Part shown: positions 35,597 through 39,264 of the stretch, piece after piece | Layout: each line of letters begins with the position of its first letter | Numbering within the stretch: the first letter of the stretch is position 1 | NCBI GenBank assembly: GCA_937870605.1 | Contig: CALMZW010000334.1 | Span: 1 to 39,264, forward strand | Direction of reading: 5' to 3' | From: an uncultured Synergistaceae bacterium | GTDB taxonomy: Bacteria > Synergistota > Synergistia > Synergistales > Aminobacteriaceae | Length of the DNA stretch: 39,264 nt | Notes under the pieces: model-generated | Databases searched by the model: none | The model's input: the letters and a program-made list of their open reading frames with translations, nothing else | Told to the model about the DNA's origin: nothing | Program-made: the position numbers and the translations under genes

Positions 35597-36946
35597 CTAC
35601 TTTGACCTTTTGTTGCGCGATGCGCTCTCGAGATACCGTCGCAGATCGAATTTCCGCTTCGCTCCGTCGAACGTCATCGTGCGGACCAGCCCGAAGACCG
35701 GTCGTTCTCCCCAGGGCCGGTCATGCAATCCGGCCAGTCCCCAGGCGATTCCCGCGTATCCGTTCGGGTCGCGCCCGTCGAGTTCGTAGCGGTCGTTCAT
35801 CGCGATCGCGAGCGCGAGCGCCTCTTCCGGCGTTTCCGTCCATTCGAGGAGCTTCTTGACCCAGTACATCCGGAGCCACCCGTGCATCTTGCCCCGCTCG
35901 GTCATCTCCCGCTGCGCCGCGTTCCAGAGAGGATCGTGGGTTTCCGCGGCCTCGAGCGTTTCCTTCGGATAGATGTATTCGCGATGGTCTCCCGAATGGC
36001 GTTCGAGCGTCTTTCTTCCCCAGTCCGGCCACGCGTCCGGCGTGTCGTACGACGGCGCGTGCAGGCAGAAGTTGTCCGCGAGTTCCCTGCGGACGATGAG
36101 TTCTTCGAGAAACGCCCCGGCGCCCGGAGACACGGTTCGAGACGCTTCGAAGGCGACGCGCTGCGCGGAGATCTGGCCGAAATGAAGGTACGGAGAGAGC
36201 CCCGAGAGGGCGTCCCTGCACGGGTCGTTCCGGTCTTCCGGGTAGCGATCGAGCTTCTCTTCGAGAAATGTTCGGAGGCGTTCCATTCCGGCCGAATAGC
36301 CGGGCGGAAATTCGCGAACGGGAGAAACGGAAGGGTCCGCCGTGATCCGGCGTTCGAGGGCGTCGAAGTCCTGCGGGGCCGGGAAGTCGTCGGGGGGGAA
36401 GGGGTGCGTATCGAGCGCGGGGATGTCGGTCAGCCGTTCGGGAAGCAGCGAGTGGAGTTTCGGACGCAGCGTCCGGGCCGCGTATTCGCGTTTCTGCGAC
36501 GCGACGCGGCAGGGAACGATATTGTGGCCGTCGACTTCGGTCAGCCGGACGGGAAGCGACGCCGCGAGCGCTTTCCGCCAAGCGGTCTTCGGTCGGAGGG
36601 GGTCGAAATCCGTGAACACCGACCCCGCGGAAAGTTCCCGGGCGAGCGCGCCGACGCTGTCGGGAGGCTCGCCGGTCCGTATCAGAAGGGGGATGCGGCG
36701 GTCGCGAAGCTGCCGTTCCGTTTCGCGGAGTCCGCGAAGCAGAAAGTCGTACTGTCGCCAGGTCGCGCCGAGAAACGACGGAGCGAGCGCAAAGACGACA
36801 TAGAGCGGCGCGCGCATCTCGCGGGCTTCCGCGGCCGCGGCCAGAAGCCCCCAGTTGTCGAACGCCCGCTGTTCCCGGCTCATCCAGTAGAGAACCGGCC
36901 CCTGTTTTCGCGGTTTGTCGTTCAGGTCGAGGCGTCTTTCGTCCAT
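35597..36946 (-). CDS. Class II CPD deoxyribodipyrimidine photolyase
   Basis: VLYWMSREQRAFDNWGLLAAA; HPSYDTPDAWPDWG-like LHAPSYDTPDAWPDWGRKTLERH; GKMHGWLRMYWVKKLLEWT; RDPNGYAGIAWGLAGLHDRPWGERPVFGLVRTMTFDGAKRKFD. Confidence 0.93.
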   Translation of the reverse strand: MDERRLDLNDKPRKQGPVLYWMSREQRAFDNWGLLAAAAEAREMRAPLYVVFALAPSFLGATWRQYDFLLRGLRETERQLRDRRIPLLIRTGEPPDSVGALARELSAGSVFTDFDPLRPKTAWRKALAASLPVRLTEVDGHNIVPCRVASQKREYAARTLRPKLHSLLPERLTDIPALDTHPFPPDDFPAPQDFDALERRITADPSVSPVREFPPGYSAGMERLRTFLEEKLDRYPEDRNDPCRDALSGLSPYLHFGQISAQRVAFEASRTVSPGAGAFLEELIVRRELADNFCLHAPSYDTPDAWPDWGRKTLERHSGDHREYIYPKETLEAAETHDPLWNAAQREMTERGKMHGWLRMYWVKKLLEWTETPEEALALAIAMNDRYELDGRDPNGYAGIAWGLAGLHDRPWGERPVFGLVRTMTFDGAKRKFDLRRYLESASRNKRSK

Positions 36947-37016
36947 TTCGCAGCGCCGCCTTTCCGTGAGCGATTCGCGGGGCTCCCGCCGTTTTCGCCC
37001 CCCCGGAGCTATCCCG

Positions 37017-37901
37017 TCACTCGAGCCATTCCGATATGCCGCTCGCGTAGATCTCCCGAAGGCGTTTCGTCACCGCACCGGGTCGTCCGTCTCCGATAAC
37101 GGTTCCGCCGACGCCCACGACAGGAAGGATGCCCTTGAGCGACCCCGTTATGAACGCTTCCTGGTATCCGGAGAGTCCGGCCAGGAGCGCGACGCTTTCA
37201 CAGACGCGGATTCCGTTCCGCCGCGCCAGTTCGATGACGATCCGGCGCGTGGTTCCCGAAAGCACGCGGGTCAGCGGCGCCGTGACGAGTTCGCCGTCCC
37301 GGACCAGAAAGAAGCTGCTGTGCGCCCCTTCCGTGATCTCTCCGCCCGGACAGTACAGCACCTCGAACGCGCCGTTTTCCCGCGCTTCGAGCGAATACGA
37401 CGTCATATAGTCGACGCTCTTCGTTTCGGGGGAGCGGCGCGCCATATCGAGGGGCCAGAGAAGGACGCCCTTCTCGTAGAGTTCCTTCGGCGGACGGTTC
37501 GCGTTCTCGAAGAGAATGAAAAACCGGGGATGCAGGAATCCCTTCAGCTCATCGAAATCGTCTCCGCCCGTGATATACGGACGAATGAGGGTCTCCCGGC
37601 CGGGCTCCATGCGCGCGAGCCGCGAGAGCCCCTCGCGGATGATGGACTTCATTTCGTCGGGAGCGACGGGCAGGTCTATCGTCGATGCGTTCGCCGAGAC
37701 GAGCAGGCGCTCGATATGCGCCGTCATGCACAGCGGACGGCCGTCGACGGTCGGAATGGACTCGAACACGCCGACGCCGCGCTGGATGATCAGATCGGAA
37801 ACCGGGAGCTTCGTCTCGTTCAGCGGCCGGAACACCCCGTCCATATAGCAAAGATTCACCGTATCACCCCGTAGATTCGTCATCATTGAACAATGCTTCA
37901 T
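37017..37901 (-). CDS. Class IV PLP-dependent aminotransferase (BCAT / D-amino acid transaminase / ADC lyase family)
   Basis: YMDGVFRPLNETKLPVSDLIIQRGVGVFESIPTVDGRPLCMTAHIERL; GGEITEGAHSSFFLVRDGELVTAPLTRVLSGTTRRIVIELA; start codon uncertain. Confidence 0.9.
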   Translation of the reverse strand: MKHCSMMTNLRGDTVNLCYMDGVFRPLNETKLPVSDLIIQRGVGVFESIPTVDGRPLCMTAHIERLLVSANASTIDLPVAPDEMKSIIREGLSRLARMEPGRETLIRPYITGGDDFDELKGFLHPRFFILFENANRPPKELYEKGVLLWPLDMARRSPETKSVDYMTSYSLEARENGAFEVLYCPGGEITEGAHSSFFLVRDGELVTAPLTRVLSGTTRRIVIELARRNGIRVCESVALLAGLSGYQEAFITGSLKGILPVVGVGGTVIGDGRPGAVTKRLREIYASGISEWLE

Positions 37902-37961
37902 ACCCCGCCCGGGTGTGCCCCGGGAGGATTCGCGCTCATTCTATCATGTCATGGCGACAGA

Positions 37962-38009
37962 ACACGAGAAAGCCGGAGCGGGAAAAAAACCGCTCCGGCT
38001 TTCTCGTGT
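37962..38009 (-). terminator. Long perfect-stem terminator hairpin downstream of the deacetylase gene
   Basis: ACACGAGAAAGCCGGAGCGG-GAAAAAAA-CCGCTCCGGCTTTCTCGTGT: 20-bp perfect stem, 8-nt loop. Confidence 0.7.
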
Positions 38010-38030
38010 CGGAGGAGTTACCGGAGAAGG

Positions 38031-38759
38031 TTACTGGCCTTTTCCGGCGGTATGGTGCAATCGCGCCGTATCCCGGCGCGGAAGCTGATCTACGGTGACA
38101 AACGAATATCCCCTGTTGCGTATTCCTTCGATGATCGCGGGAAGCGCCTCGACCGTCGGCGCGACGCCGATGTGAAGCAGGACGATCGCCCCCGGGTGTA
38201 TCTGCCGCACAACTTTCCGCGCAAGGTCTTCCGCGGAATCCTTCGCTCCGTAGTCTCCGGGGTTCACCGTCCAGAAGACCGAAACGAGGCCCCGTTTCGC
38301 CGCGAGTTCCAGAACGTGTGCGTTGTACTGCCCTCCGGGAGGGCGACAATACGCCGGGTAGGATCCCGTTATCGCGCGAATCGTATCCTGGCACATGTCC
38401 CACTCTATATGTACGTTTTCCGGCGGCAATTTCGTCAGGTTGTTGTGATACTGCGAATGATTCGCCACAAGATGCCCTTCGGCGACCGTCCGCTTGATAA
38501 GTTCCGATTCACTCGCCGCGTTGCCGCCCACGACGAAAAAAGAACTCTTGACGTTATAGCGCTTCAGGATATCGAGAATCCGGTCCGTATATCCCGCCTG
38601 GGGACCGTCATCGAACGTCAGGGCGACCGTCTTGCCCCTTCCGTACCGTATTTCCTCCCAAGCACAAACCTCCTTGCATCCATACTCTCCGGGCGCAAGG
38701 AAGAAAAGGAACACAAGTGCGAGCACAATTCGTATGGAAAAACAAAGAACCTTTCTCAT
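38031..38759 (-). CDS. Polysaccharide deacetylase (NodB homology)
   Basis: KTVALTFDDGPQAGYTDRILDILKRYNVKSSFFVVGGNA; EGHLVANHSQYHNNLTKL; YCRPPGGQYNAHVLELAAKRGLVSVFWTVNPGDY; HPGAIVLLHIG. Signal anchor at MRKVLCFSIRIVLALVFLFFL. Confidence 0.93.
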   Translation of the reverse strand: MRKVLCFSIRIVLALVFLFFLAPGEYGCKEVCAWEEIRYGRGKTVALTFDDGPQAGYTDRILDILKRYNVKSSFFVVGGNAASESELIKRTVAEGHLVANHSQYHNNLTKLPPENVHIEWDMCQDTIRAITGSYPAYCRPPGGQYNAHVLELAAKRGLVSVFWTVNPGDYGAKDSAEDLARKVVRQIHPGAIVLLHIGVAPTVEALPAIIEGIRNRGYSFVTVDQLPRRDTARLHHTAGKGQ

Positions 38760-38879
38760 CGAACGTAGTGTATCACATCCGTCGCGGTCCCGCCACAAAA
38801 AACGCGCAGCGGGGTGCATTCTTTCGCTTTTTTTGGGATAATGCTTCCGTGTATACGGATACGCAAAGGAGGCCTCTCG

Positions 38880-39264
38880 GTGCCCCGAAAATTGAAATAT
38901 GTTCTCCTGACGGTGTTTGTCGCGCTTGCGATCGGGGGCGTCCACGCGGGGTTCATCCTGTTGATGAAGGAACGCATCCTCGAACCGTCCCTTTCATTTC
39001 CGTGGATTCTCGGCATCGCGTCCGGAAGTCTTGTGGTCTATCTTGTCGTTTCCCGCCTGTGTTCCTGCCTCGGAGCGCTCTCGGACGCGAAAAAGAGATA
39101 CAGCGCGCTGTTCGACGACAATGTCGAGGCGATCCTGCTCCTCGACCCCGAGAAGGGGACGATCCTCGACGCGAACGCCGCGGCTTCCGCCTTTTACGGG
39201 TATTCCCACGAGCAGCTCTGTTCCATGAATATCTCTCAGATCAACCCGCTTCGCGAGCACCGGA
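38880..39264 (+). CDS. Membrane-anchored PAS-domain signalling protein (C-terminus beyond window)
   Basis: GTG 38880 after AAAGGAGG; two TM segments then KKRYSALFDDNVEAILLLDPEKGTILDANAAASAFYGYSHEQLCSMNISQINPLREHR (PAS). Confidence 0.8.
   Translation, partial: MPRKLKYVLLTVFVALAIGGVHAGFILLMKERILEPSLSFPWILGIASGSLVVYLVVSRLCSCLGALSDAKKRYSALFDDNVEAILLLDPEKGTILDANAAASAFYGYSHEQLCSMNISQINPLREHR

Overview
High-GC bacterial chromosomal segment of about 39 kb. The AsmA/TamB-like protein suggests a diderm, and Synergistota-like affiliation is only a guess. I support 27 protein-coding genes, two of them cut by the window edges. No rRNA, tRNA, CRISPR array or intact mobile element was recognised. Main blocks: (1) a partial MFS transporter, then etfB-etfA-glcD-type FAD oxidase with a YkvI-like transporter; (2) a secreted chagasin (I42)-like protein and a PAS/GAF/PAS/GGDEF diguanylate cyclase; (3) a two-domain PPK2 translationally coupled to a metal ABC ATPase/permease pair; (4) a DegT-like aminotransferase and two tandem secreted paralogs; (5) a compact polyphosphate operon with overlapping genes: ppk1 - CHAD - metallophosphoesterase/HD fusion - ppx/gppA - secreted helical protein; (6) an AsmA/TamB-like protein and a Sel1-repeat protein; (7) an origin-like region with a DnaA-box cluster, rsmG-parA-parB-atpZ-like genes and two perfect palindromic parS sites in gene-poor DNA; (8) HIT, YigZ, BioY (with a BirA-type operator), class II photolyase, class IV aminotransferase, polysaccharide deacetylase and a partial PAS sensor protein. 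The most interesting signals are the candidate oriC/centromere region and the polyphosphate gene cluster, which contains a metallophosphoesterase carrying the C-terminal HD-like domain of its Ppx neighbour.
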